The notes under the pieces were generated by a model that searched no databases, was not told the origin of the DNA, and saw nothing but the letters and a program-made list of their open reading frames with translations. 64,000 bases of DNA from a virus, in the IMG/VR virus record IMGVR_UViG_3300042445_000711, positions 1 through 64,000 of that record. One strand, written 5' to 3'. The position numbers were made by a program, and so were the translations under genes. Shown one piece after another: positions 51,370 to 60,916 of the stretch (the first letter of the stretch is position 1; each line of letters starts with the position of its first letter).

Positions 51370-52926
51370 TTAATAATCTCTACCTGTTGGGTCGTTCTCT
51401 ACATAGAATAAATCATTATTAAACCCTGAGTTTGTACCATTTAATCCCGCTGGTACATATTTAGTAGAGCTACCACCACCACCTATTCCTAATCCAATTT
51501 CTTGTTGAGCAGCAGTACTAAATTCGGTATCTACTAAATTTGGTTTAGTTTGAGTAGTAGGTGTTATTTCTTTTGAATTAGTTGGAGTAGTACCACAAAT
51601 ACTACGTTTATCTATGTTACCATATCCACCCTCCGCAATACTCACACTATTTTCAATTGCACATACAGTTCTTTGTTCACCTGGTGCTAGTATATAAGAA
51701 ATAACTCCATTTGTACCCAATTGACGTAAAATAAATGTTCTATTATCCGATGGGTGGTAGTTACTTAATATATATTCATATGCAACTTCTGATGGTGCAG
51801 ATGGTGATGGTTTAGTTGGTTGTTTTGGTGGTCTGGTTGGTTCGGCTATCTTTTCTATAATTTCAACTTCTCTTATAGTTTTAATTGGTGATAATTGGTT
51901 TATTCCAGTAACCGTTACATCAACTTTATCTGGCATATAAATATTTCTCTTAATATCTATTTTAGTACCAAATGAATCTAAATTATTTTGTATTTGTTTT
52001 CTTAATTCAACTATTCCAAATTCTTTTGGTAATTGTTTAATATCAACTTGTCTTCTTTGTAATGCTTTTGTATTAAAACTAATGCAATTATTTAATATAC
52101 TTTGGATTTCTCCTAACAACATATTAAAATCATATTGACCACAACTTTCAAATCTTATTTCGGATGGTTTACCAAATGTAGATTGAGATATATCGTAGTA
52201 TCTATTGTTTACCCAATTTTTTATACTATCTCTAAAATTATCAAATATTCTTTTATGAAAAATATCTAAATCTCTTAATCCAAAATCTTTTCTTAATACA
52301 CTTCTAAAATCATTTCCAAATTTAGCAACCAATGCATCATCTATTACAGATAAAGAACCTGTTTCAAACTTATCTAATGCATCTAATATATTTTTTTTAT
52401 AATATTTAAAATCTTTACTTAAATTGTGAATATTTTTAAATTCAGTATTTGTAATATGATTTATATTACCATTATTAGTTTTTAATGGAACTATACGAAC
52501 TTCTTCTCTTGATGGTGATATTTCTTGAACCCAAACTCTTGTTAAATTATTATCAGTTCCTATTTTGTTTCTAACAAAATTTATATTAACTTTGAGAATA
52601 CCATTTGAATATCCTAAATCTTTTAAAAGTCTTTCAACATTTATAGCAAGTTCTTTTTGACCTCCTGCATTAACTATATCGTACATATAGTTTTTCATAT
52701 CATTTGGTTTAATATATGCAACGTTGTTTCCTGCTTTATTTGGTAATAAAACATTATTAACATCATATATAGAAACCTCCATAACATCGTGTTTACAATC
52801 ACCAAAATCTGCTTCTTCTATTTCAGTTTTGGATACAATAAACAAATCGTCCTTTAAAAGAAAATTACCTTTATTTTCTTTTCTAGAATCAATTTCTTCA
52901 AAGTTGGTATATTTTGTAATACTCAT
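51370..52926 (-). CDS. Virion structural protein (518 residues)
   Basis: No family recognised. It begins MSITKYTNFEEIDSRKENKG and has a mixed alpha/beta N-terminal half, a helical centre (about 165-300) and a Pro-rich hinge PTRPPKQPTKPSPSAPSE (about 374-391). After the hinge a small domain with two cysteines (VCAIENS, RSICGTTP) resembles a short beta-rich module. The C-terminus is Gly/Ser-rich (GLGIGGGGSSTKY). Its place between the large baseplate protein and the coiled-coil gene at 52933, all in one tight operon with gp6 and gp25, argues for a baseplate part. Confidence 0.6.
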   Translation of the reverse strand: MSITKYTNFEEIDSRKENKGNFLLKDDLFIVSKTEIEEADFGDCKHDVMEVSIYDVNNVLLPNKAGNNVAYIKPNDMKNYMYDIVNAGGQKELAINVERLLKDLGYSNGILKVNINFVRNKIGTDNNLTRVWVQEISPSREEVRIVPLKTNNGNINHITNTEFKNIHNLSKDFKYYKKNILDALDKFETGSLSVIDDALVAKFGNDFRSVLRKDFGLRDLDIFHKRIFDNFRDSIKNWVNNRYYDISQSTFGKPSEIRFESCGQYDFNMLLGEIQSILNNCISFNTKALQRRQVDIKQLPKEFGIVELRKQIQNNLDSFGTKIDIKRNIYMPDKVDVTVTGINQLSPIKTIREVEIIEKIAEPTRPPKQPTKPSPSAPSEVAYEYILSNYHPSDNRTFILRQLGTNGVISYILAPGEQRTVCAIENSVSIAEGGYGNIDKRSICGTTPTNSKEITPTTQTKPNLVDTEFSTAAQQEIGLGIGGGGSSTKYVPAGLNGTNSGFNNDLFYVENDPTGRDY

Positions 52927-52932
52927 AAATTA

Positions 52933-54096
52933 TTAAGTTTGATGATTTTGATAATCAGCTTTAGTCTTTTTAGATAATTTAATTCCGTAAGTTTTTATTT
53001 CACTTTTTCCAGCTGCGTTAGTTACGGTTATTTTCATTGAACCACCTGTATAATCTGAAGAATCGCGTTCTGTTAAATTACCCCAACCATTTCTTCTCCA
53101 ATGAGAACTCTTTCCCTCTGTAGCTTGTGTATTTAAATTTAAAGTTATATCTTTTGAACCACCTGCAGGAACTTGAAATGATGTTTCTGGAACATTAAAG
53201 AATCTGACATCTTGTGGGTATGCAACAGATATTTCAACTTTAATAGGTTCTTTATCGTTATTTGTAAATTTAATATTCTGTCCATTAATCCATTTACCAA
53301 TTAATTCAGAACTTATATTTGCTTTGATTGGTGGTTCTGATTTAGCAGTTGATGGTTCTAACTTAATTAATGCAACATCTAACACCATATCTGCCCCACT
53401 TGCTAATGCAGTTGCCCTTGTTCCTTGTACAATTGCTTGTTGTTGTTGAGATGCACCTAATTGAGCCTGTAAACCTTCAATTATAGAGTTTAATGAATCA
53501 ATTTGTTTAATCAATGCAGTAATTTGTGCAAAGAAACCTTTATTTTGTGCTTGTAAGGATGCTCTTAAAATTGATTCATCAATGGATTTTTGAACCGCAG
53601 TAGCTATTTGCATTGCAAAATCCGAAATGGTCTTAGCTAATACATTTAATTGATTCGATAAAACATCATTAGTTTGTTCTATTACCAATCTTTTATTTAT
53701 CTCTACTTGAATTTCTGCTTTTAAAGCTGCAACTTGCTGAGTTAAATCTTGATTTTGAATAGTTAAATCTGCTACTTGTTTTCTTAAATCTTCATTGGTT
53801 GCAACTTGCTCATCATATAAAGGTTTTGGAACTAAATCTAAATTTGGTACGGGGATATTTGGTTTTAATTCTTTAACAACCGTATCAATTGCTTTTTGCA
53901 ATTCTACATTATCGTATTTATCTTTATTTAAAGATTTAAAAATTAAAGAAGATGCTGAATCATTTTCATCAACAATTGTTATTCCATATTCATTTTTAGT
54001 AATTGCAGCAGAACCAGACACTTTTAGAATTTCTTCTAATTGTGCAGTTTTTATATTTTGTATTTTTTCAGAAATTGTTTCTGTAGATGTATTCAT
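52933..54096 (-). CDS. Coiled-coil virion structural protein
   Basis: A 387-residue protein. Residues 95-230 are a long heptad-rich coiled coil (NEDLRKQVADLTIQNQDL, LKAEIQVEINKRL, SLNSIIEGLQAQLGASQ). Residues 265-387 form a beta-sandwich with IKVEISVAYPQDVRFF and a C-terminal GGSMKITVTNAAGKSEI, resembling Ig-like or carbohydrate-binding modules. Such a rod with a terminal sandwich would suit a baseplate pin or fibre connector. It shares one base with the stop of the gene at 54096. Confidence 0.6.
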   Translation of the reverse strand: MNTSTETISEKIQNIKTAQLEEILKVSGSAAITKNEYGITIVDENDSASSLIFKSLNKDKYDNVELQKAIDTVVKELKPNIPVPNLDLVPKPLYDEQVATNEDLRKQVADLTIQNQDLTQQVAALKAEIQVEINKRLVIEQTNDVLSNQLNVLAKTISDFAMQIATAVQKSIDESILRASLQAQNKGFFAQITALIKQIDSLNSIIEGLQAQLGASQQQQAIVQGTRATALASGADMVLDVALIKLEPSTAKSEPPIKANISSELIGKWINGQNIKFTNNDKEPIKVEISVAYPQDVRFFNVPETSFQVPAGGSKDITLNLNTQATEGKSSHWRRNGWGNLTERDSSDYTGGSMKITVTNAAGKSEIKTYGIKLSKKTKADYQNHQT

Positions 54097-55181
54097 TAGG
54101 ATACTATTTCAAATATATATTTATCATCTATGATTGTAGTTATTCCACTTTCAATTATTTTTATTTTTAATCGGTATGTTCTATTAATAGGTAGTGTTGA
54201 TAAATCCATTATAAAATAATTAGATGTAGAATCACAACTTACTTTAGTATAATCACCGAATGGGAATATTACTTCTTCTGTTATATAATCTTCTATTTGA
54301 TATTGAGTTGAACCAGATGGTAAATATTTAACTTGGTCATATGAGAATGTTGTTCCAAATGTTTTTAATGGATACATATCTCTACCTTTTAATCTAATTT
54401 TTACTTTTGTATTAGTAACATACTGATTTTTTAAATTACTAACAACAACTTTATATTCATCTTGTGCCGAACCAGTTACAGGTGTTAAACTTCCAGTTGA
54501 AAAAGAACTATCATCCCAAACTAATTCTAATTTTGGTTCGTAAATAGTACCAGTTTCTTTTGAAAAGAATTTAACAACTCCATAATCTAATTCATCATTT
54601 TCTGCATCAATACTATGTCTAATTATAAATCCATTATTCTTTAAAGAACCACTAACCCATTGATGCATTATGTTGGTAACATTCATTCTAATATCATCTG
54701 GCTCATTACTAAACGATTGTGTTGCTGAACCTGTAATGAACCAAGTTCCACCTTCTGCGTTTGCTGAACCTGTTGTTCCTGCTACAAATACTGCCGTACC
54801 TGCCGTTACATTATCTTGCCATGTAGCTATACCATTTCTATATTTCCAACTAACACCATCAGATGTTATATTATCAAATTTTGTTCCCGTACCCATTGTC
54901 CAACTTTGAGAAACTGCATTTGCATAAATTGAATACTCTAATGGGATTTCTTCAGAGTTAGCAGAACGCAATACTAAATATGTTTCCCAACTACCTGTTC
55001 CTATTGATTGTATTTCTGACTTAATTGAACCTGTATCAAATTTAATTAAAGTTCTAGCTATATCTTTTGTAGAACCATAATATAATTTACCAACTTCCAA
55101 CATTTCATCCCTACCTGCGTTCTGGTCTGGTTGTTGTAAGTATATACTTGCGTCAAATGATGATGTGAAAAATTTATGCAT
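54096..55181 (-). CDS. Virion structural protein with DNRLRE-like beta domain
   Basis: A 361-residue protein. The N-terminal 220 residues (SFDASIYLQQPDQNAGRDE, LYYGSTKDIARTLIKFD, DIRMNVTNIMHQWVSG, NNGFIIRHS) follow the pattern of DNRLRE/disaggregatase-related domains: an opening DAxIxxxxPxxNxG, then R-x-L-I-x-F, a TxxxxxW helix and a GFxI strand. The C-terminal part (about 225-361) has two beta modules. This fold often occurs in surface-binding proteins. It lies directly after gp6 in transcription order, so it probably attaches to the baseplate. Confidence 0.65.
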   Translation of the reverse strand: MHKFFTSSFDASIYLQQPDQNAGRDEMLEVGKLYYGSTKDIARTLIKFDTGSIKSEIQSIGTGSWETYLVLRSANSEEIPLEYSIYANAVSQSWTMGTGTKFDNITSDGVSWKYRNGIATWQDNVTAGTAVFVAGTTGSANAEGGTWFITGSATQSFSNEPDDIRMNVTNIMHQWVSGSLKNNGFIIRHSIDAENDELDYGVVKFFSKETGTIYEPKLELVWDDSSFSTGSLTPVTGSAQDEYKVVVSNLKNQYVTNTKVKIRLKGRDMYPLKTFGTTFSYDQVKYLPSGSTQYQIEDYITEEVIFPFGDYTKVSCDSTSNYFIMDLSTLPINRTYRLKIKIIESGITTIIDDKYIFEIVS

Positions 55182-57211
55182 TATAGTGCTCTTCCTTTAA
55201 TATCTTTATTTGGGTACTTAACTTCAAAAACACAAGGGTCTAATGATGGATAAATCATCTTATCTTTAGTTGCTTGGTCTATATTGTATTTGTTTGTAGA
55301 ATAGTTTCCATCACCACCACATAGGTTATATATTTTAACCGATGGAACACTCATAACTCCTTCTACATTTGCAAGAATTAATTCCATTTCTGAAATATTT
55401 ATTGGTTTATTAAAAGTCCAATTTTCTATATTAAAATAATCTTGCATTTGTAATAAACAATTTGCTATTACTTCATTTTTATTATAATTAGAATAACATA
55501 TTACTTCAAAATCACATCCAACATTTACAATAAATCCATTTAATAAATTTACTGAATCTGTCATCAAACGATATTCTCCTAAATAAGTTTTTAAATTTTG
55601 TTTAACTGCCGTATTTAAATTTGTAAGTTTTTTATTTTCATCATAACCTAAAATATACATATTAATTGCAAATGGATTATTTACTTCCGATATTGCAGAA
55701 CGTTTTTGTGAAAGGTATTTAACTAATTCTTTTTGAACTTCGGATTGTGGTTTATCTTTTAACCCATCTACCAACCCAACAAATTCAGTAATATATTTTG
55801 GATTTGCTAAAATAGATGATGGTGAATTATTATCAATCTCCCCATCAGGTGAAACATATACTTTTGCAATTGAACCATATCGTTCTGGCATAGATAAAGT
55901 TCTTACAACATAATCTTGTCTAGTTACTGCTCTATTTTGAGAACCAAACGAACCCAATGCGTTTTGTCTAATCTCTTCAATCGATTCACTACTTCTACCA
56001 CCAACTGCGGGTTCTAAATTTTCAACCGCAATAGTTGTTTTGGTATCATTATATCCACTTAATATATCCAATGGAATTGATAGAACATCTTCTTCAAATT
56101 CAATTTTTCTTATTGTAGTTAAATCACCAGTATTTACGTTTGATTCAATACCCCCACCAACTAAATAATTTATTAAAAGAGTTTTGCCCGCAGGAGATAT
56201 TCCAAATGTATTTGTTTTTAAAAAATTAGATGGGTCAATACCTTGATTTAATCTTTGTATTGAATTTGCTAATCCTAATCCTATATTTTTTGTATTTGGT
56301 AAAATTTGCTCGTCTGTTAAACCAGTACCTCCACCATTTCCAAATTGTAAATCTATAGTATTATTGGAATTTACTTTTACAGAAAATCTGCGAGGTACTT
56401 TTTGTACTTCTAAAATATAAGGAACGGAGCCAGAAAATTCATTTAAATCTGAATTATATGATGTATTTTGTTTTTCAACAAAAATAGTTTCCTGAGCTAA
56501 ATAAGGAACTTCATAAAATATTTCATTTGTATTTGAATCTACAATAGAAGTTATTCCTATAATATTGGTATCCGATAATGTTGCGGATGGGTAATCGGTA
56601 TCTGTTTCTTGAAATGTAATTGAAGTAGAAATTTGCCTTGCAGATATTGCCTTTACTGTTTTTGAAATTAAATATCTAGTAGGATTTCCGTTGGGGTCTC
56701 TTTCAAATACACTAACAGAATTACTACCCGTATCTGCAAAATTAACAGAATCAGTTGTTCTAAATACTATTTCCGCATTCGTTGAAGATTGAATTTCCAT
56801 TCCCTCTTTTACTCTTAAATAAAATCTACTATCTGGTACACTCTGCACTCCAACTCCAACCGATGGAACTAATTGATGAACTGTCATCGTAGTTACTGCA
56901 GGTGTTGTTACTTTTGGTTTATAACCCATTGTTTGTGCCAATGCTATAACGTTTTTACGTTCAGTAGCATAAGCTAACATAGATTCTTTTAATTGAACAT
57001 CTTGATAGAAAGATAAAATATCACCAATGGCAGCTGCATGTTCTATAAATATTGTTCCTGGTGATGAATCTGAAAAATCAGCATAGGAATTTGGAAAATA
57101 AGTTTTAGTATATTCTATTAGGTTTTGCTTTAAAGTAGCAAAATCTTTACCAAGATAACTTATCTTTTTATTATCGTTTCCCCAATTTTTATCTATCGGT
57201 TTAATTGCCAT
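55181..57211 (-). CDS. 6: Baseplate wedge protein, T4 gp6-like (baseplate J family)
   Basis: A 676-residue protein, close to T4 gp6 (660). The N-terminus has SYADFSDSSPGTIFIEHAAA, GDILSFYQDVQLKESML and ERKNVIALAQTMGYKP, the hallmark helical entry of gp6. Middle: beta-rich module (NTIDLQFGNGG) and AVGGRSSESIEEIRQNALG, FGSQNRAVTRQDYVVRTL, matching the baseplate_J core. C-terminal: dimerisation-type region with NGFIVNVGCDFEVI and NISEMELILANVEGV. gp6 forms the inner ring of the wedge and transmits the sheath contraction signal. It lies next to gp25, its partner in T4. Confidence 0.93.
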   Translation of the reverse strand: MAIKPIDKNWGNDNKKISYLGKDFATLKQNLIEYTKTYFPNSYADFSDSSPGTIFIEHAAAIGDILSFYQDVQLKESMLAYATERKNVIALAQTMGYKPKVTTPAVTTMTVHQLVPSVGVGVQSVPDSRFYLRVKEGMEIQSSTNAEIVFRTTDSVNFADTGSNSVSVFERDPNGNPTRYLISKTVKAISARQISTSITFQETDTDYPSATLSDTNIIGITSIVDSNTNEIFYEVPYLAQETIFVEKQNTSYNSDLNEFSGSVPYILEVQKVPRRFSVKVNSNNTIDLQFGNGGGTGLTDEQILPNTKNIGLGLANSIQRLNQGIDPSNFLKTNTFGISPAGKTLLINYLVGGGIESNVNTGDLTTIRKIEFEEDVLSIPLDILSGYNDTKTTIAVENLEPAVGGRSSESIEEIRQNALGSFGSQNRAVTRQDYVVRTLSMPERYGSIAKVYVSPDGEIDNNSPSSILANPKYITEFVGLVDGLKDKPQSEVQKELVKYLSQKRSAISEVNNPFAINMYILGYDENKKLTNLNTAVKQNLKTYLGEYRLMTDSVNLLNGFIVNVGCDFEVICYSNYNKNEVIANCLLQMQDYFNIENWTFNKPINISEMELILANVEGVMSVPSVKIYNLCGGDGNYSTNKYNIDQATKDKMIYPSLDPCVFEVKYPNKDIKGRAL

Positions 57212-57213
57212 TA

Positions 57214-57651
57214 TTAATTATTTACATTTATTTGTACTGAATCACCTAAATTTGGGTTTGATGCCAATGAAAACTTAATATCTAAACCAATTGTATGATT
57301 ATCTATATCAATATCATCGTAATCAAAAATTATTTGGTCTATGTTCAAATATGGTAACCAGATAGATACTGCATCTATTATTGTATTTTCTATTTTTGAA
57401 TCAATATCACCTTCAATGATTGGTTCAAATAATAATTTCCAAATATCACATCCAAATTCTGGATTCATTATTCTTTCACCTTTATGTGTAAGAATTAAAT
57501 TTTTTAAATTATCTTTTGCCTGAGTTAAAGTTGTATAGTTGACAGAAAATATACCATTAGAATTAGAACTTTTATTGATTCCAATTCCTATTATTTTATA
57601 ATCATTTTCCGTTAAATCTTGTACTTTTACTTTACCTAGTTCTAAAGCCAT
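57214..57651 (-). CDS. 25: Baseplate wedge protein, T4 gp25-like
   Basis: A 145-residue protein of the GPW/gp25 family, the usual size. Motifs: LTQAKDNLKNLILTHKGER, then IMNPEFGCDIWKLLFEPI, which contains the conserved R-x(3-4)-P-E-F-G-C and a following W/L helix, and a C-terminal strand with IGLDIKFSLA. It joins gp6 and sheath to the wedge. It is 2 nt from gp6 and shares one base with the previous stop. Confidence 0.95.
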   Translation of the reverse strand: MALELGKVKVQDLTENDYKIIGIGINKSSNSNGIFSVNYTTLTQAKDNLKNLILTHKGERIMNPEFGCDIWKLLFEPIIEGDIDSKIENTIIDAVSIWLPYLNIDQIIFDYDDIDIDNHTIGLDIKFSLASNPNLGDSVQINVNN

Positions 57652-58193
57652 TATTTAAATCTTTTTACTAATTCAGAATAATCTCTCGTTAATGCTTTCA
57701 TAGTTGCATCTTGCAATGCATCACCCGTTGATTCTATTTGTTGTGGCATATTTTGTGGAACACCCGAATCTCTATAATCCATAGTTTCCCAACCATCTTC
57801 TTCAACACTCATTTGTGGTTGTAACATATCTAATACACTACCACCACTACCACCACCCTCTGCTCTTTGTGCTGCGGTAAATGGAGTTGTCATATTAAGA
57901 ATTTCGTTTAATGCAGAATTCTTTGTATATTCCTTTTGTGGTTGTTGAACTCTTTGTTGTTGTGGTACAGATACTCTACTCTTTTGTAAAGCAGCACTTG
58001 CCGCTGCAAATGGGTCTGTAGTTCCAATTGCCTCCTTTAATGTAGGAGCTTGTGGTTTTCTGTTAGAATTTAATGTAACTGCACCGGATTTAATAAGCTT
58101 TGTTATTTCAGAAATAACCTGCTGTCTAACCTGTGTCTTAACTTCATTCTTAACCACTTCTTTAATAAGTGATAATAAAATGTCTGATTTCAT
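57651..58193 (-). CDS. Hypothetical virion-associated protein (180 residues)
   Basis: The N-terminus is an amphipathic helix (ILLSLIKEVVKNEVKTQVRQ). The middle is a disordered Gln/Pro stretch (VPQQQRVQQPQKEY) with a Gly patch (EGGGSGGS), and the C-terminus is TMKALTRDYSELVKRFK, probably a helix that docks on a partner. No catalytic motif. It is transcribed just before gp25 and gp6 and may be a minor tail or chaperone component. A late-type motif lies 23 nt before the ATG. Confidence 0.6.
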   Translation of the reverse strand: MKSDILLSLIKEVVKNEVKTQVRQQVISEITKLIKSGAVTLNSNRKPQAPTLKEAIGTTDPFAAASAALQKSRVSVPQQQRVQQPQKEYTKNSALNEILNMTTPFTAAQRAEGGGSGGSVLDMLQPQMSVEEDGWETMDYRDSGVPQNMPQQIESTGDALQDATMKALTRDYSELVKRFK

Positions 58194-58216
58194 AATAAAA
58201 ATATGTTCGTTATGTT

Positions 58217-58226
58217 AATAAATATA
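58217..58226 (-). promoter_or_regulatory. Putative late-promoter motif (variant TATATTTATT)
   Basis: The coding strand reads TATATTTATT (58226 to 58217), 23 nt before ATG 58193, in a 62-nt gap. Two bases differ from the best form. It is the weakest member of the set, kept because of its place at the head of the gp25-gp6 operon. Confidence 0.35.
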
Positions 58227-58255
58227 ATAAGTTCAAATTTATCCATTGTTTATAA

Positions 58256-59275
58256 TTAACCAGGTAAATCAACTTGAACAATATTTGGATTTAATATAGA
58301 AGCAAGTCCTTCTTGTTGAGATGGTGTTAAATTTGGGTTACTACCCGCATCAATAAATCCAGAAATAATACGGTTTCCAAAAGCATCAACACTAACTTCA
58401 CCTTTACCAATTAAAGCTTCGGATGATACTGCTAATAAAGTTGAACCAGCCACTTCTAACCCAACTTCTTTTACTCTAGTTGCCCCTGCTCTTCCCGTTG
58501 TTTGTAATATTTGTTTCCAAGACCTGCCAGTAAATAATGTTGGAGATACTGGATATGTAAAATATCCCAACCAAGGTAATACCCCAGGTCCAGGAGGAGC
58601 CGGTGGCGGATATTGACAATTACAAAAAAACATACCACCAACTGTTAATAAATGTAAGTTTGCACTAATTATAAAATTTAATAAAAATGGTGCAGGTTCT
58701 GCATTTGGTGTAACAACCAATGGTGTCCAAATACCAGGTGAGAAATTAAAACCAATTGTTGTTGTTAAGTTTGCAAGAGAACCTATACATGGTATAGATG
58801 GTGTTGGAAAAGATTTTGAATTTGGTATTGGTAATGGTGAATGAGTTGCACCTGTCCAATATGCTTGAATTGCAGGTCCTATATCTCTTAATAAATCACC
58901 ATTTTTATCTAATTTTGTTTTATTTAAAATACCTAATAAAGTAATACCCATTAATTTCTGATTTCCACCTTCAAACGGAACTCCGCCCACTATGGTAAAC
59001 CCCGCTTTTATAACTTTATCGTATTCTTCTGATAAGTTTTTTGCAAATACGGCATTAGAAACTATATTTTCTATACTTTCTATATCCGTTCCAAGAGCAG
59101 ATGTAATATCAATTCCAAAGTATGTATTAAGACCTTCCGTAGCTTGAACCGTTGCCTGTGAATACAGAGTTGCTTCTAACATATCAACTGCCATATTAAA
59201 ATAAAACTCAGCCCAACTTTTGGATGGTTTAGCAATAAATGGATTAATACCAGGTTTAGCTAAATTAATTGCCAT
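58256..59275 (-). CDS. Virion structural protein (339 residues)
   Basis: Begins MAINLAKPGINPFIAKPSKS, with a helical N-terminal part (about 25-135) and a Pro/Gly-rich central region (FCNCQYPPPAPPGPGVLPWL, about 218-237) containing CNC. The C-terminus ends LTPSQQEGLASILNPNIV. No enzyme motif is seen. It overlaps the gp5-like spike gene by one base, so the two are translated together. A baseplate hub or hub-spike adaptor is likely from position. Confidence 0.6.
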   Translation of the reverse strand: MAINLAKPGINPFIAKPSKSWAEFYFNMAVDMLEATLYSQATVQATEGLNTYFGIDITSALGTDIESIENIVSNAVFAKNLSEEYDKVIKAGFTIVGGVPFEGGNQKLMGITLLGILNKTKLDKNGDLLRDIGPAIQAYWTGATHSPLPIPNSKSFPTPSIPCIGSLANLTTTIGFNFSPGIWTPLVVTPNAEPAPFLLNFIISANLHLLTVGGMFFCNCQYPPPAPPGPGVLPWLGYFTYPVSPTLFTGRSWKQILQTTGRAGATRVKEVGLEVAGSTLLAVSSEALIGKGEVSVDAFGNRIISGFIDAGSNPNLTPSQQEGLASILNPNIVQVDLPG

Positions 59276-60492
59276 TATGTTTTACTTAAATAATTATTGG
59301 CAGATAATATTGTTTTTAATTTATTTGAAATTTGAACAAAATCACTTGCATTCATAGGTCCAAGTCCTGTTGTTCCAGAGTTTGTTAAATATTGTTGATT
59401 TAAAATAGCAAGTATTAATTCTTCCATCAAATCAACCAACTCACCACCTAATACCATTTGTTGTACCGCAGCTCCTACTTGTCCTGCCCCTTGATTTTTA
59501 CCTAAAAATATTTTACCACTATTTGAATTTAAAAATATTTGATTGCCACCTTCGGATTCAACTGTAACGTTGTTGGATGAAAGTAAATGAATAGGTTTAG
59601 CAGCATCTACTGAAAACGTTCCATCGGTTATAATACCCGTATTACCTTTTCCAAATATAATAAATTCTTTTGCTTTTGCAGATAATATAATTCTATCTGA
59701 ATTTACAAATAACTGGTCTCCACTAAAATCCGATGGATAACCTGCAAATGCTTTCTTTGATTTACTAATTGTTTCTTTAAATGGAACTTTTGTTTTACCT
59801 GATACAAAGTAAACAGATGAACCATCTTTGTTTATATCCTCATCAACCGTTTCACCAATTTTTTTACTATCTAATTCAGGATTTTGTTTATTACGGATGA
59901 ATATACCAGGATACGATTTACCATCGGATGATAAAAAGAATTCAGACATTCTAATTGTATTACCAACTCTACCACTTAAAATAGTATCACCATTTTTTGG
60001 TTTTAAAAATTTAATCTTTTCGTTTACATTATAACCAATATCATCATCTTTTGGCGTATTGGTTTGGGTAATTCCACCGGCAGCACTTACTTTAGTAGGG
60101 TCTAAACCTTTACCGGTATCACTCTTAGTATCTGGTTTAGTATTTTTATCAGCTGAATAATCTTTTCTATAATTTGGATATGGTGTATTAGTATATGGTA
60201 ACCAGAATGTTTGACTATATGTTCCAAACATTTTTAAAATTACAACAGTTTCACCTTTAATTGGAAATGTAAAATTATTTCTATCAAAAGGTCTAGCGAC
60301 AATATTTTGTTGAACACTATCCTCATATCTATAAGTTATTGCACCATACAAACTTGCATCTAAATCACTAAAATTTGTATTTTTGTTATAAACAGAAACA
60401 GTATCATCTATTGAACTTCCAGATTTTTCGTATTTATCAAATTTTTGATATGTTGGATAAACCGTTTCTACTGTTGCTAAAAATGTTTCCAT
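59275..60492 (-). CDS. 5: Baseplate central spike protein, T4 gp5/VgrG-like
   Basis: A 405-residue protein. Residues 1-110 fit an OB-fold (ATVETVYPTYQ, ITYRYEDSVQQNIVARPFD, FPIKGETVVILKMFG, FWLPYTNTPYP), as in gp5 and VgrG N-termini. Residues 130-270 form a linker and beta segments. Residues 280-340 have short repeated strands (LFVNSDRIILSAKAKEFIIF, SSNNVTVESEGGNQIFL, NSNSGKIFLG) of the triple-stranded beta-helix type that forms the membrane-piercing needle. The lysozyme domain of T4 gp5 is absent. It forms the tip that penetrates the outer membrane. Confidence 0.85.
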   Translation of the reverse strand: METFLATVETVYPTYQKFDKYEKSGSSIDDTVSVYNKNTNFSDLDASLYGAITYRYEDSVQQNIVARPFDRNNFTFPIKGETVVILKMFGTYSQTFWLPYTNTPYPNYRKDYSADKNTKPDTKSDTGKGLDPTKVSAAGGITQTNTPKDDDIGYNVNEKIKFLKPKNGDTILSGRVGNTIRMSEFFLSSDGKSYPGIFIRNKQNPELDSKKIGETVDEDINKDGSSVYFVSGKTKVPFKETISKSKKAFAGYPSDFSGDQLFVNSDRIILSAKAKEFIIFGKGNTGIITDGTFSVDAAKPIHLLSSNNVTVESEGGNQIFLNSNSGKIFLGKNQGAGQVGAAVQQMVLGGELVDLMEELILAILNQQYLTNSGTTGLGPMNASDFVQISNKLKTILSANNYLSKT

Positions 60493-60896
60493 TATAATTT
60501 AGTTTTTATATCTTCTATTTCAACTTGAATATCTAATAATTTCTCATCATTCTTTTTATCAATCTCATTAACAGTATCTTCCAATTCCGTTAATAATTGT
60601 GCTTTCTCATGCTCACTCAACCAACCATCTTCACCAATTCCCTTTGCTTCAGCTGCTGCCAATCTTTGTGCAATGGTTGCTAATTTAATTAAATGGTCAT
60701 CATTTTTAATAGATGAATCAATTAAATCTCTAATAATAGGTGCAAGGACTGTTGCTTCACCTACATTACGAATCAACTTACGAAGAGATTCAATCATATC
60801 CGATATATTCTTCTTTTTTACTTGTTGATTATCGTAAATATCTTTAAATAGTGATGATAAGTTTTTACCATCAAATAACTGAAATTCAGATGCCAT
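60492..60896 (-). CDS. Hypothetical coiled-coil structural protein (134 residues)
   Basis: A mostly helical protein (FKDIYDNQQVKKKNISDMIE, LIRNVGEATVLAPIIRDLID, LLTELEDTVNEIDKKNDEKL). No motif recognised. The last 30 residues are a short coiled coil. It shares its terminal base with the spike gene and follows the carbamoyltransferase by 20 nt. A baseplate accessory or assembly factor is plausible. Confidence 0.6.
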   Translation of the reverse strand: MASEFQLFDGKNLSSLFKDIYDNQQVKKKNISDMIESLRKLIRNVGEATVLAPIIRDLIDSSIKNDDHLIKLATIAQRLAAAEAKGIGEDGWLSEHEKAQLLTELEDTVNEIDKKNDEKLLDIQVEIEDIKTKL

Positions 60897-60916
60897 ATTT
60901 TATTCTTTATTAATAA

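Noticed and set aside
54110-54117. TATATTTG on the coding strand near the start of the gene at 54096
   Set aside because: It codes for the end of the gene at 54096-55181 (YIFEIVS) and has no TTTG at 20 nt upstream; probably chance in AT-rich DNA.
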